Made by a program: the position numbers and the translations under genes
The notes under the pieces: model-generated
What the model was told of the DNA's origin: nothing
Databases searched by the model: none
What the model saw: only the letters and a program-made list of their open reading frames with translations
Shown: in pieces, positions 7,803 to 16,247 of the stretch
Layout of the letters: each line of letters starts with the position of its first letter
How positions within the stretch are numbered: the stretch's first letter is position 1
DNA from: Streptomyces halstedii
GTDB lineage: Bacteria; Actinomycetota; Actinomycetes; Streptomycetales; Streptomycetaceae
Direction of reading: 5' to 3'
Length of the DNA stretch: 64,000 nucleotides
Assembly: GCA_000720535.1 (NCBI GenBank)
Contig: JOAZ01000019.1
Location: 1-64,000 of the forward strand

Positions 7803-8678
7803 CTACCGCACGCCCGGCCCCGGTCCCGGCCCCGGCCCCGGCCCCGGCAGGGACGCCGACCGCCGTAGCTGCCCGGCGCGTTCGGCCAGGGCCGCGTCAC
7901 CGCCCCGGTCGGCCGGTGCCGAAGCGCTCAGGGCCAGCCGGTCCCGGCGGCCCGGTCCCGCCAGCGGCACCGCGACCGCGTGCAGACCCGGTACCGACTC
8001 GCCCCGGTCGAAGGCCCGGCCCAGCTCGCGGACCTCCGCCAGCTCGGCCAGCAGGGCGGCCCGGGACCTCAGGGTGCGGGAGGTCGCCGCGGGCAGCTCC
8101 TCCCGCGGATACAGCGCGCGGACCTGCTCGGCGGTCAGCCGGGAGAGCAGCACCTTGCCGGCGGCGGTCGCGTGCGCGGGGCGCACCCGGTCCGTCTCCA
8201 GGCTCACCCGCACGGGCTGCCCGGACTCGCGGCCGTCGGTGACGAGGACACGGTCCTCCACCAGCGCCACGCTCTCCACGGTCTCCCCGGTCCGCCGTAC
8301 CGCGTCGTCCAGGACCGCGCCCCACCGCGCCCGGAGCGCCGCGCCGAGTCCCGCCGGGCGGCCCAGGCGCAGCAGTTCGGGTCCGGTCTCGTATCCCCGC
8401 CCCGAGGGGTCGCGCACGGCGAACCCCCGCCCCTCCAGTGTGCTGAGGACCCGGTGCGCCGTGGACCGGCCGACGCCCAGCAGGGCGGCGGCCCCGCTGA
8501 CCGTGACGGTGTCGTGGACGAGGAAGAGCCGCATCAGCCGCAGGCCGGTGTCCAGGGACTCGATCGTGTAGTTCCGCGCCCCCGCCGTCGCGCCTCCCGC
8601 CGCCTCGCCCGCCGCCTCTGCCGTCGGCTCTGTCGTCGCTCCTGCCGTCGACGACTCGTACGTCTGTCCGTCGCTCAC
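7803..8678 (-). CDS. IclR-family transcriptional regulator
   Basis: 291 aa from a GTG at 8678 with a clear AAGGAG RBS; upstream in-frame ATGs lack one. After an Ala-rich N-terminal stretch, a winged helix-turn-helix covers about residues 37-98 (VSGAAALLGVGRSTAHRVLS). The IclR effector-binding domain covers about 115-275 (HATAAGKVLLSRLT is typical). The last 14 residues are a Pro-Gly repeat encoded by tandem CCCCGG units near 7812-7850, which probably varies in length between strains. It faces away from the conservon; no metabolic gene adjoins it, so its target is unknown. Confidence 0.85.
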   Translation of the reverse strand: MSDGQTYESSTAGATTEPTAEAAGEAAGGATAGARNYTIESLDTGLRLMRLFLVHDTVTVSGAAALLGVGRSTAHRVLSTLEGRGFAVRDPSGRGYETGPELLRLGRPAGLGAALRARWGAVLDDAVRRTGETVESVALVEDRVLVTDGRESGQPVRVSLETDRVRPAHATAAGKVLLSRLTAEQVRALYPREELPAATSRTLRSRAALLAELAEVRELGRAFDRGESVPGLHAVAVPLAGPGRRDRLALSASAPADRGGDAALAERAGQLRRSASLPGPGPGPGPGPGVR

Positions 8679-8690
8679 GGTTCCGCTCCT

Positions 8691-8769
8691 TTCGATCCCA
8701 TTCGATCGCATGTGCGTTTGTCCTGCTCTCCGGTGCACAAGAATTCGCACCTCCCTACGGGATTCGATC
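8691..8769. promoter_or_regulatory. TTCGATC direct repeats upstream of iclR
   Basis: TTCGATC occurs at 8691-8697, 8701-8707 and 8763-8769, starting 13 bases upstream of the iclR start codon. The 10-bp phase of the first pair and the position suggest an autoregulatory site. The support is repetition only. Confidence 0.3.
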
Positions 8770-9064
8770 AGGTGAGGGGCCCACTTCCGCTCCGACCTGG
8801 AAACCTGCCCGTCGAGGCACGGGCGGCGCATCGGCGCATTGTCCCGCAGGGAGGGACGGCGCGGTCTGCTTTCTGCCGATTCCGGAATCCCTCACTCCCC
8901 GCACACGCGTCACAACGGTGGGTGTGAAAACTGGCGAGCGTACTACCGCGAAGGTGCTCGCGCAGGGGGTTGGGCGAATGTGCCGAGGTGCTGTTCTCAT
9001 CTGGTTAGGCTCACGCGCAGTGAAGTCGAGTTGAGATGAATTCGCGCGCTTGTTCATGGCTGTC

Positions 9065-9076
9065 CGCACAAGTGCG
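9065..9076. promoter_or_regulatory. Small dyad CGCAC-AA-GTGCG ahead of the conservon
   Basis: Perfect 5-bp arms with a 2-bp spacer lie 34-45 bases before the sensor gene start codon, between the presumed promoter and the AGAGGG RBS. It may be a regulator site. Confidence 0.3.
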
Positions 9077-9109
9077 TATACCTCCCGAATCAACCGCCAG
9101 AGGGTTTAG

Positions 9110-10768
9110 ATGGTTCGTGCTGAATCACCGCCGACAAAAAGAGACATCCCTGTCGTCCGTGCCGCCCTGCTGCCCGTCCTCCTGATGGGCGGTGCCACCG
9201 CGGCCGGCGCGGTGCCGGTCACCGGGGCCACCCGGGCGGCGGTCGTCTGGTGCGGTGCGGTCGCCACCGTCGTGGTCGCCACGCTCGCCGTCGCACTCCA
9301 CCGCCGACGCCGCGCGATGCGCCTCCAGCGCGCCGAGTACGAACAGCGCATCGCCTTCCTGGAACACCGCGTCGCCGCGTACGACCAGGAGACCGTGCGG
9401 CTCACCAAGGAACTCCTGCCCAACGCCATCCGGCGGCTGCGCGCGAGCAACTCCCCCCAGGAGGTGATGCGCGACGTCGTCGACGCGGACGAGACCTACC
9501 GCAACCTGCCCAAGGCCCAACGCGCCCTGGTGCTCCAGGTCCTCGACATCGTCGACAACGAGGAGGCCATGCGCGACTCCGCGCAGCGCGCCTTCGTCAG
9601 CGTCGCCCGCCGCGTCCAGGCCATCGTCAGCCGGCAGGCCAGTGAGCTGCGGGAGATGGAGGACCACCACGGGCGCAACCCCGAGGTCTTCGACGACCTG
9701 CTCCGCATCGACCACGGCACCGCCCTCATCGGCCGGCTCGCCGACTCCATCGCCGTGCTGGGCGGCGCCCGGCCCAGCCGCCAATGGCCCAAGCCCGTAC
9801 CGCTGTTCAGCGTGCTGCGCGGCGCGATGTCCCGGATCCTCGAATACCAGCGCGTCGACCTGCACTCGATCGCCAAGGTCGCCATCGTCGGCACCGCGGT
9901 CGAGCCGCTCATCCACGCCTGCGCCGAACTCCTCGACAACGCGACCCGCTACTCGCCGCCCCAGACCCGGGTGCACGTCACCGCGGTCGAGGTGCAGACC
10001 GGCATCGCCATCGAGATCGAGGACGGCGGCGTCAGCCTCAGCGAGGAGGCCCGCGCCCGGGCCGAGAACATGCTCGCCCAGGCCCGGGCCGGCATCAACA
10101 TGAACGACCTCGGAGAGTCGCCGCGCCTCGGCATGGCCGTCGTCGGCCGGCTCTCCCGCATGTACCAACTCCAGGTGTCCCTGCGGCAGTCCGCGTACGG
10201 CGGGGTCCGCGCCGTACTCATCGTGCCGCGCGACATGATCACCACCGGCCCCGCCCCGGGCATCGCCCACGGCATCGGCGCCACCTCGCGTCCGCAGAGC
10301 TCGCTCGACATGTCGCAGATGCAGCACGTCGTCCCGCCGCGCGGCAAGCGAAAGCCGCGCCCCGTCGCGACCGGCCCCGTGCCCCCGGTGACCGCCCCCG
10401 TGCCCCCGCCCGCGCCCGCGCCGGCCGCGTCCGCCGCGTCCGGCACACGGCCCGCCGCCTCGTCCTCCCCCCTGGACGACGACGAGGTCGTGGTGACCGA
10501 GTGGACCGAGGGAGGGCTCCCGCAGCGCCGCAGCCGCGGCCGCGCCCCCCTCGGCTCGCACAACCTCCCGCACCAGGCCGCCCCGGCCGCCGAAACCCCC
10601 GGCACCTGGGGCGGGAACCACGGACACGGCACCGGACGCCCCGGCGGCGGTGACACCCCACCCGGCCTCTGGCTGGAGGCGTTCACGCAGGCGGTCAACG
10701 GTGTGCCCAAGGAGCCGCGCAGCGGCGAAGACTCTGACGACGCGTGGGACAAGGGAGACCAGAAGTGA
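9110..10768 (+). CDS. Conservon sensor-like histidine kinase (CvnA type)
   Basis: 552 aa, ATG with an AGAGGG RBS. Two TM segments (about residues 15-34 and 43-63) bracket only a very short extracellular loop. A coiled region leads to a weak phosphoacceptor-like segment around His202 (LLRIDHGTALIGRL). The HATPase domain (about 235-375) shows an N-box ELLDNATRYSPP (273-284), a DGG box (305-307) and a G-box GMAVVGRL. The last 170 residues are Pro/Ala-rich and probably disordered. It is the first gene of a five-gene conservon, in which this protein works with roadblock, DUF742 and GTPase partners in a membrane switch resembling a G-protein system. Confidence 0.9.
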   Translation: MVRAESPPTKRDIPVVRAALLPVLLMGGATAAGAVPVTGATRAAVVWCGAVATVVVATLAVALHRRRRAMRLQRAEYEQRIAFLEHRVAAYDQETVRLTKELLPNAIRRLRASNSPQEVMRDVVDADETYRNLPKAQRALVLQVLDIVDNEEAMRDSAQRAFVSVARRVQAIVSRQASELREMEDHHGRNPEVFDDLLRIDHGTALIGRLADSIAVLGGARPSRQWPKPVPLFSVLRGAMSRILEYQRVDLHSIAKVAIVGTAVEPLIHACAELLDNATRYSPPQTRVHVTAVEVQTGIAIEIEDGGVSLSEEARARAENMLAQARAGINMNDLGESPRLGMAVVGRLSRMYQLQVSLRQSAYGGVRAVLIVPRDMITTGPAPGIAHGIGATSRPQSSLDMSQMQHVVPPRGKRKPRPVATGPVPPVTAPVPPPAPAPAASAASGTRPAASSSPLDDDEVVVTEWTEGGLPQRRSRGRAPLGSHNLPHQAAPAAETPGTWGGNHGHGTGRPGGGDTPPGLWLEAFTQAVNGVPKEPRSGEDSDDAWDKGDQK

Positions 10769-11172
10769 TCCAGCAGCGCGGAAACATGGACTGGATGCTG
10801 AAGGAACTGGCCGACGACGTACCGAGCATCCACCAGATCGTGGTGCTCTCCGCCGACGGTCTGCGCATCGCCCGGCACGGCGGCGACCCCGACGTCGCCG
10901 ACCGCCTCGCCGCCGCCTGCGCCGGGCTGCAGAGCCTGGCCGCGGCCGTCGCCACCGAGATCCCCTACAGCGACGGACTGATGAAGCTCGTCGTCATCGA
11001 GGTCACCGGCGGGTTCTTCTACCTGATGGCCGCCGGCACCGGCGCCTACCTCGCGGTCCTGGCCGGCGAGACGGTGGACGCCGGACTGGTCGGTGCCCGT
11101 ATGCGCGACATGGTCGTCCGCATCGGCGCGCACCTGACGAGTCCTCCCCGGCACGACGGGCAGGCCGGATGA
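10765..11172 (+). CDS. Roadblock/LC7 protein (CvnB type)
   Basis: 135 aa from a GTG at 10765 that overlaps the sensor stop codon (GTGA), with an AAGGGAG RBS. It is a single roadblock/LC7 domain, as in proteins regulating Ras-like GTPases: LADDVPSIHQIVVLSADGLR, then the long helix ADRLAAACAGLQSLAAAVA and paired strands. In conservons this protein is thought to act as a GTPase-activating or scaffold subunit for the CvnD GTPase, which is encoded two genes downstream. Confidence 0.9.
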   Translation: MIQQRGNMDWMLKELADDVPSIHQIVVLSADGLRIARHGGDPDVADRLAAACAGLQSLAAAVATEIPYSDGLMKLVVIEVTGGFFYLMAAGTGAYLAVLAGETVDAGLVGARMRDMVVRIGAHLTSPPRHDGQAG

Positions 11173-11537
11173 GTGCGCCCCGACGAGAACGCCGCAAGGC
11201 CGACCCGGCGCTGAGCGACCCGGAACGGCTCTACGTGATCACCGGAGACACGGACGGCGAGAGGGCGGCGCTCGACCTCGTCACCATGGTCGTGTCGCAG
11301 GCGGAGCCCTCGCCCACCGTCCAGCCCGAACAGGCCGCGATCCTGCGGCTGTGCAGGGCACCGCTGTCGGTGGCCGAGATCTCGGCCTACCTCAGTCTCC
11401 CCTTCAGCGTGGTCACCTCACTCCTGACAGAACTCCTGGCGACCGAACTCATCGAGTCGCGCGCGCCGATCGTCCGCGCCGCGCTACCCGACCGGTCCCT
11501 CCTCGAAGCGGTGATGCATGGACTTCAGAAGCTCTGA
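11169..11537 (+). CDS. DUF742 protein (CvnC type)
   Basis: 122 aa. The ATG at 11169 overlaps the previous stop (ATGA). DUF742 family: N-terminal basic tail, the motif RLYVITGDTDGE (residues 20-31), and a winged-helix-like C-terminal half (CRAPLSVAEISAYLSLPFSV). Members are always conservon components. The role is not settled, though a DNA- or protein-binding adaptor is plausible from the fold. Its last 20 bases overlap the GTPase gene. Confidence 0.9.
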   Translation: MSAPRRERRKADPALSDPERLYVITGDTDGERAALDLVTMVVSQAEPSPTVQPEQAAILRLCRAPLSVAEISAYLSLPFSVVTSLLTELLATELIESRAPIVRAALPDRSLLEAVMHGLQKL

Positions 11538-12132
11538 CACGATCACGGGCCCCCGCAGCGAGGACGTCCTCCCCACCACGGCCACCGCCGCGGTGAAGGT
11601 CGTCATCGTCGGGGGGTTCGGGGTCGGCAAGACCACCATGGTCGGCTCGGTGAGCGAGATCCGGCCCCTGACGACCGAAGAGACCATGACGCAGGCCGGG
11701 GTCGGCGTCGACGACAACGTGGGGGTGGAGAGCAAGACCGCCACCACCGTCGCCATGGACTTCGGCCGGATCAGCCTCAGCGAGGAACTGATCCTCTACC
11801 TGTTCGGCACCCCCGGCCAGGAACGCTTCTGGTTCCTGTGGAACGGCCTGTTCGAAGGCGCGCTCGGAGCCGTCGTCCTCATCGACACCCGGCGGCTCCA
11901 GGTCAGCTTCGACGTCATCGGACGGCTGGAGGAACGCGGAGTCCCCTTCGTCGTCGCCGTCAACACCTTCCCCGACGCCCCCCACCACCCGGTCGAGGCC
12001 CTCCGCAACGCCCTCGACCTGCCCGACGAGGTCCCCATCATCGACTGCGACGCGCGGCTGCGAGCCTCCAGCCGCGACGTGCTGCTGACCCTGATGCGCT
12101 ACCTGCACAGCCTCGCCGTGCCGCTCACCTGA
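11518..12132 (+). CDS. Conservon small GTPase (CvnD type)
   Basis: 204 aa. P-loop GGFGVGKTT at residues 32-40, G3 switch FGTPGQERFW (96-105), and hydrophobic strands typical of Ras/Gtr/MglA-type GTPases. The guanine-specificity motif is changed: where NKxD is expected the sequence has VNTFPDAP (148-155), and G5 reads CDAR rather than SAK. This divergence is common in the family, so nucleotide specificity is uncertain. It overlaps the DUF742 gene by 20 bases, giving tight stoichiometry. It likely cycles between membrane sensor-bound and free states. Confidence 0.9.
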   Translation: MDFRSSDTITGPRSEDVLPTTATAAVKVVIVGGFGVGKTTMVGSVSEIRPLTTEETMTQAGVGVDDNVGVESKTATTVAMDFGRISLSEELILYLFGTPGQERFWFLWNGLFEGALGAVVLIDTRRLQVSFDVIGRLEERGVPFVVAVNTFPDAPHHPVEALRNALDLPDEVPIIDCDARLRASSRDVLLTLMRYLHSLAVPLT

Positions 12133-12225
12133 CGAGGTGCGCGTACGCCCGCGATCCCGCCGCGACCGGCCACGCGCACCCGTCCGATCCCCTGTTCCCC
12201 GGAAAGCCCGATCCCAGGAGCCCCT

Positions 12226-13770
12226 GTGACAACCCCCTTCCACCACGAACCCGGGTCCCTCCCGGGCCCCGTGCCGCCCCCCGGGTGCCCGGCCCACTCC
12301 ATGGGCGCCGGGCCGGGAGGACTGCGCCGGTACTACGGGCCCGAGGCCGAGAACGACCCCGCCGGCCTGTACGCGAAGCTGCGCGCCGAGCACGGGTCCG
12401 TGGCCCCGGTACTGCTGCACGGCGACGTCCCCGCCTGGCTCGTCCTCGGCCACAGCGAGAACCTCCACCTGACCCGTACGCCCTCGCAGTTCTCCCGCGA
12501 CTCCCGGCGCTGGCGCGCCCTCCAGGACGGCAGCGTCGCCCCGGACCACCCGCTCGCGCCGATCTTCACCTGGCAGCCGGTCTGCGCCTTCGCCGACGGC
12601 GACGCCCACGAACGGCTCCGGGGCGCCGTCACGGACAGCATGGAGCGGATCGACACCCGCGGCGTACGCCGGCACGTCAACCGTTTCAGCAACCGTCTCG
12701 TCAACGACTTCTGCGAGAAGGGCGACGCCGAACTGGTCTCCCAGTTCGCGGAGCACCTGCCCATGATGGTGGTGTGCGCGGTCTTCGGGATGCCCGAGGA
12801 GTACAACGACCGGATGGTCCAGGCCGCCCGCGACATGATCCGGGGCACCCAGACCGCCGTGGAGAGCAACGCCTACGTCGTCGCCGCCCTGACCCGGCTG
12901 GTCGAACGGCGGCGCGCCGCCCCCGAGGAGGACCTCGCCGGCTGGCTCGTCTCCCACCCCGCCGGGCTGACCGACGTGGAGGTCGCGGAACACCTGCGGC
13001 TCATCCTCGTCGCCGCGTACGAGTCGACCGCCAACCTGATCGCCAACGTCCTGCGGATGGTATTGACCGACCCCCGCTTCCGCGCCCGGCTCAGCGGCGG
13101 TCACATGACGGTCCCGGAGGCGGTGGAGCAGACCCTCTGGGACGAACCGCCGTTCACCGCCGTGTTCGGGCGCTGGGCGGTCGGTGACACCGAGCTCGGC
13201 GGCCAGCAGATCAAGGCGGGGGACGCGCTCCTCGTCGGGATCGCGGCGGCCAACACCGACCCGGCCGTACGCCCCGACCTCACCGCCGGCATGGAGGGCA
13301 ACCGCGCCCATCTGGCCTTCAGCGGCGGCCCGCACGAATGCCCCGGCCAGGACATCGGCCGGGCCATCGCGGACGTGGGCGTCGACGCCCTGCTGATGCG
13401 CCTGCCCGACCTGGAACTCGCCGTGGACGAGAGCGAACTGAGCTGGGTCGGCAACATCATGTCCCGCCATCTCGTGGACCTGCCGGTGACGTTCGCCCCC
13501 AGCCCGCAGCAGGAGATCGACGCCGACCCGCTGACCTCCATCGCGGCCCGGCAGCGCGCCCGGACCGACTGGGAGGTCTCCTCCCCGGCCGTCCCCCGCG
13601 GCACCGGTGCCACCCAGGCCGGTCCGCAGCCCGCCCACGCCCCCGCCGGGGTGCGGATCGCCTCCCCGGTGCCACCCGAGGCCCCGGACGCGTCCCCCGA
13701 ACTCCCCGCCCAGCGCGGCGGCCCCACCACGATCTGGCAGTCCGTCGCACGCTGGTGGAGCGGTCGCTGA
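12226..13770 (+). CDS. CYP157-like cytochrome P450 (CvnE type) with altered ExxR motif
   Basis: 514 aa, GTG with an AGGAG RBS. The heme loop is normal (FSGGPHECPG, Cys372). The helix-I segment reads VAAYESTAN, so the usual acidic-Thr pair is present as Glu-Ser-Thr. The K-helix ExxR motif is replaced by EQTLW at residues 301-305: Arg is lost while Glu is kept. S. coelicolor CYP157C1, also conservon-linked, has EQSLW at this place, so this is an inherited trait of the subfamily. The last 90 residues are a Pro/Ala-rich tail. As the last conservon gene it may be a redox or ligand-binding output rather than an ordinary monooxygenase. Confidence 0.9.
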   Translation: MTTPFHHEPGSLPGPVPPPGCPAHSMGAGPGGLRRYYGPEAENDPAGLYAKLRAEHGSVAPVLLHGDVPAWLVLGHSENLHLTRTPSQFSRDSRRWRALQDGSVAPDHPLAPIFTWQPVCAFADGDAHERLRGAVTDSMERIDTRGVRRHVNRFSNRLVNDFCEKGDAELVSQFAEHLPMMVVCAVFGMPEEYNDRMVQAARDMIRGTQTAVESNAYVVAALTRLVERRRAAPEEDLAGWLVSHPAGLTDVEVAEHLRLILVAAYESTANLIANVLRMVLTDPRFRARLSGGHMTVPEAVEQTLWDEPPFTAVFGRWAVGDTELGGQQIKAGDALLVGIAAANTDPAVRPDLTAGMEGNRAHLAFSGGPHECPGQDIGRAIADVGVDALLMRLPDLELAVDESELSWVGNIMSRHLVDLPVTFAPSPQQEIDADPLTSIAARQRARTDWEVSSPAVPRGTGATQAGPQPAHAPAGVRIASPVPPEAPDASPELPAQRGGPTTIWQSVARWWSGR

Positions 13771-13780
13771 CGCACGCGTG

Positions 13781-13804
13781 GTGTCCCGGACCGTCCCGGG
13801 ACAC
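13781..13804 (+). terminator. Terminator of the conservon operon
   Basis: A perfect 9-bp inverted repeat (GTGTCCCGG / CCGGGACAC) with a 6-nt loop begins 10 bases after the P450 stop codon. There is no U-tract. Confidence 0.65.
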
Positions 13805-13863
13805 GACGCCACGGCCCCCGGCCCGCCCCGGCGCACGGCGCGCGGCCCGTACCATCGAGCAGC

Positions 13864-15210
13864 GTGAAGCTGACAATTCTTGGCGGTGGCGGATTCCGGG
13901 TGCCTCTCGTGTACGGGGCACTGCTCGGTGATCACGCCGAGGGCCGCGTCTCCCGGGTCACCCTGTACGACACGGACGCGGACCGGCTCACCGCCGTCGC
14001 CCGGGTCCTCGGCGAGCAGGCGCGGGGGGTGGCCGACGCGCCCGCCGTCGTGGCCACCGGCGACCTCGACGAGGCCCTGCGCGGCGCGGACTTCGTCTTC
14101 TCCGCGATCCGGGTCGGCGGCCTCGAAGGCCGGGCGGCGGACGAGCGCGTCGCTCTCGGCCTGGGCGTCCTCGGCCAGGAGACGGTCGGTGCCGGAGGCA
14201 TCGCGTACGGGCTGCGCACCGTGCCCGTCGCCGTCGCGCTGGCCCGGCGCATCGCCCGGCTCGCCCCGGACGCCTGGGTCATCAACTTCACCAACCCGGC
14301 CGGACTGGTCACCGAGGCCATGTCCCGCCACCTCGGTGACCGCGTCATCGGCATCTGCGATTCCCCCGTCGGCCTCGGCCGGCGGATCGCCCGGGTCCTG
14401 GGGGCCGACCCCGCGCGCGCCCGGATCGACTACGTCGGCCTCAACCACCTCGGCTGGGTCCGCGCCCTGCGCGTGGACGGACGCGACGAACTCCCGCGGC
14501 TGCTGGCCGACCCCGCGCTCCTCGGCTCCTTCGAGGAAGGCCGGCTCTTCGGCGCCGACTGGCTGCGCTCCCTCGGCGCGATCCCCAACGAGTACCTGCA
14601 CTACTACTACTTCAACCGGGAAGCGGTCCGGGCCTACCAGAACGCCGAGCGGACCCGGGGCGCGTTCCTGCGCGACCAGCAGGAGGGGTTCTACGCCCGG
14701 ATGAGGGACCCGGCGGCCCCCGCGCTCGCCACCTGGGACCGCACCCGGGCCGAACGCGAGGCCACCTACATGGCGGAGAGCCGGGACGCGGCCGGCGCGG
14801 GGGAGCGCGAGGAGAGCGATCTGGAGTCCGGCGGCTACGAACAGGTCGCCCTCGCCCTGATGCGGGCCGTCGCCCGCGACGAGCGCACCTCGCTGATCCT
14901 GAACGTCCGCAACCGGGGCACCCTCTCCGTGCTAGACGCGGAGGCGGTCGTCGAGGTGCCCTGCCTGGTGGACGCCAACGGCGCCCACCCCGTGGCGGTC
15001 GACCCGCTGCCCTACCACGCGGTCGGGCTGGTCACCGCGGTGAAGGCGGTGGAGCGCGCCGCGCTGGAGGCCGCCGAGAGCGGTTCGAGGTCGGCGGCCG
15101 TGCGGGCCTTCGCCCTGCACCCGCTGGTCGACTCGGTCACGGTGGCCCGCGACCTGGTCGAGGGCTACCTGGAGGTCCATCCGGGGCTCGCCTACCTCGA
15201 CCGGCCGTGA
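13864..15210 (+). CDS. GH4-family 6-phospho-beta-glucosidase-like enzyme
   Basis: 448 aa, GTG start. N-terminal Rossmann fold LTILGGGGFRVPLVYGAL. GH4 signatures include INFTNPAGLVTEA, GICDSPVGLGRR (Cys is a metal ligand in the family) and GLNHLGWV. GH4 enzymes use NAD+ and a divalent metal for redox-assisted glycoside hydrolysis. The sequence is closest in style to 6-phospho-beta-glucosidases. No PTS or ABC sugar transporter lies next to it, so the physiological substrate is open. It is convergent with the whiJ-like locus, only 22 bp away. Confidence 0.85.
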   Translation: MKLTILGGGGFRVPLVYGALLGDHAEGRVSRVTLYDTDADRLTAVARVLGEQARGVADAPAVVATGDLDEALRGADFVFSAIRVGGLEGRAADERVALGLGVLGQETVGAGGIAYGLRTVPVAVALARRIARLAPDAWVINFTNPAGLVTEAMSRHLGDRVIGICDSPVGLGRRIARVLGADPARARIDYVGLNHLGWVRALRVDGRDELPRLLADPALLGSFEEGRLFGADWLRSLGAIPNEYLHYYYFNREAVRAYQNAERTRGAFLRDQQEGFYARMRDPAAPALATWDRTRAEREATYMAESRDAAGAGEREESDLESGGYEQVALALMRAVARDERTSLILNVRNRGTLSVLDAEAVVEVPCLVDANGAHPVAVDPLPYHAVGLVTAVKAVERAALEAAESGSRSAAVRAFALHPLVDSVTVARDLVEGYLEVHPGLAYLDRP

Positions 15211-15232
15211 ACCCCGGGGGCGGCGCCGGGCG

Positions 15233-15673
15233 TCAGGGCGCGGGCACGGCCTTCGGCCGCCCCGGGGCCGCCCAGGACGGCGCCACCCCGGTGACCTGGC
15301 ACACCATCAGGTAGAGCGGGATCGGCGGGGTGTACGGCGTACGGCTGTCCGGCGCGTGGATCAGCCGGGGCCGCCCGCCCGGCACACAGGCCCCGGTGAC
15401 GTACGAGACCTGCTCCGGCCAGTCCAGATCCAGGTCCGAGCCCGACGGGACGATCCACCACCACTGGTCCGCGTCGGCGAACACGCACCCGGCGCGCGGC
15501 AGATGGGACATCAGCCGGAATCCGTACCGCGCGGGAACCCCCACCGCGTCACAGCCCAGGCTCGCCGACAGCGCGGGCGGCAGGGGCAGCCTGACCCGCC
15601 CCGGGGCGCCCGGCTCCACCACGGAGCGTGAGCGGCGCGCTCCCAGCAGATGAGCCAGTGTGTGCCTCAGCAT
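15233..15673 (-). CDS. Hypothetical protein of the whiJ-like locus
   Basis: 146 aa from the ATG at 15673, which lies inside the last codons of the upstream ATPase gene (7-base overlap), so the two are coupled. The sequence has a distinctive core DADQWWWIVPSGSDLDLDWP followed by GACVPGGRPRLIHAPDSRTP. There is no signal peptide or TM segment. I do not recognise the fold. Proteins like this recur beside HATPase/XRE/DUF397 sets in Streptomyces, so it probably belongs to that regulatory module. Confidence 0.65.
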   Translation of the reverse strand: MLRHTLAHLLGARRSRSVVEPGAPGRVRLPLPPALSASLGCDAVGVPARYGFRLMSHLPRAGCVFADADQWWWIVPSGSDLDLDWPEQVSYVTGACVPGGRPRLIHAPDSRTPYTPPIPLYLMVCQVTGVAPSWAAPGRPKAVPAP

Positions 15674-16125
15674 GCCCCCTCCGAGCCGGTCGGCAGCCGC
15701 GCCCACACCACGCGCCCGGAGCCGTCGGCCGCCTCGTGCGCGCCCCAGGCCGTGCTCAGCGAGTCGACCAGCAGCAGACCGCGGCCGTGCTCGTCCTCGG
15801 AGGCGGGCGACAGCCGGGGTCCGTCGGGCTGGTGGCCCTGGTCGGTGACGGAGACAAGCAAACGGGCTCCGGAGTATTCGAGTTCGCAGACGACACGCGC
15901 GCTGGCCGTGTGCACCACCGCGTTGGTGACCAGTTCGGAGACGATCAGGACCGCCGCGTCCATGGTGTCCTGGCCGACCCGCCACGCCGTCAGCCGGGCC
16001 CGGGTCAGCCGCCGCGCGCCCGCCACGGACTCCGGGTGCGCCGACAGCGCGAAGCGGTCACGGAGCGCTTCCCTCCGGGGGCCGAGATCCACGAGCCGGG
16101 GGATGAGCGCACTGCCAGGTGCCAC
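15667..16125 (-). CDS. RsbW-like ATP-binding protein (anti-sigma-factor type)
   Basis: 152 aa from a GTG at 16125 with an AGGAA RBS. It is a single HATPase_c fold without a kinase dimerisation domain: N-box DAAVLIVSELVTNAVVHTAS, then SVTDQGHQPDGPR, and G-box EDEHGRGLLLVDSLSTAWG. Such proteins act as anti-sigma factors or switch kinases. It is divergent from an XRE (DUF5753) regulator plus DUF397 protein, the standard whiJ-like arrangement linked to developmental control in Streptomyces. Confidence 0.85.
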   Translation of the reverse strand: MAPGSALIPRLVDLGPRREALRDRFALSAHPESVAGARRLTRARLTAWRVGQDTMDAAVLIVSELVTNAVVHTASARVVCELEYSGARLLVSVTDQGHQPDGPRLSPASEDEHGRGLLLVDSLSTAWGAHEAADGSGRVVWARLPTGSEGAC

Positions 16126-16247
16126 GACCGATTCCTCACAGTGGGGGCTGAGCCACGCTTCGGACCGTCATGGAACACGAGCGGTCGCGACTACGTGAAC
16201 TGGTTCACTCGCCAACTCTCCCCCTGACGAGAACACTTGGCAAGAGG

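Larger units (their letters stand above)
8679..9109. other. 431-bp intergenic region between IclR and conservon
   Basis: No convincing gene on either strand. Near the iclR start are three copies of TTCGATC (8691, 8701 and 8763); the first two are exactly one helical turn apart. Close to the conservon start there is a dyad CGCAC-AA-GTGCG (9065-9076) and an AT-richer stretch. The region should hold divergent promoters and is long enough for a small RNA, but nothing proves one. Confidence 0.45.

Noticed and set aside
8755-9093. A minus-strand frame of 112 codons in the iclR-conservon gap
   Set aside because: No RBS, no hydrophobic or domain features, and it covers presumed promoters.
11449-14601. 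A 1050-codon open frame on the minus strand across the conservon
   Set aside because: It is antisense to five well-supported genes, has no recognisable domain, and its composition is what the complement of GC-rich coding DNA gives.
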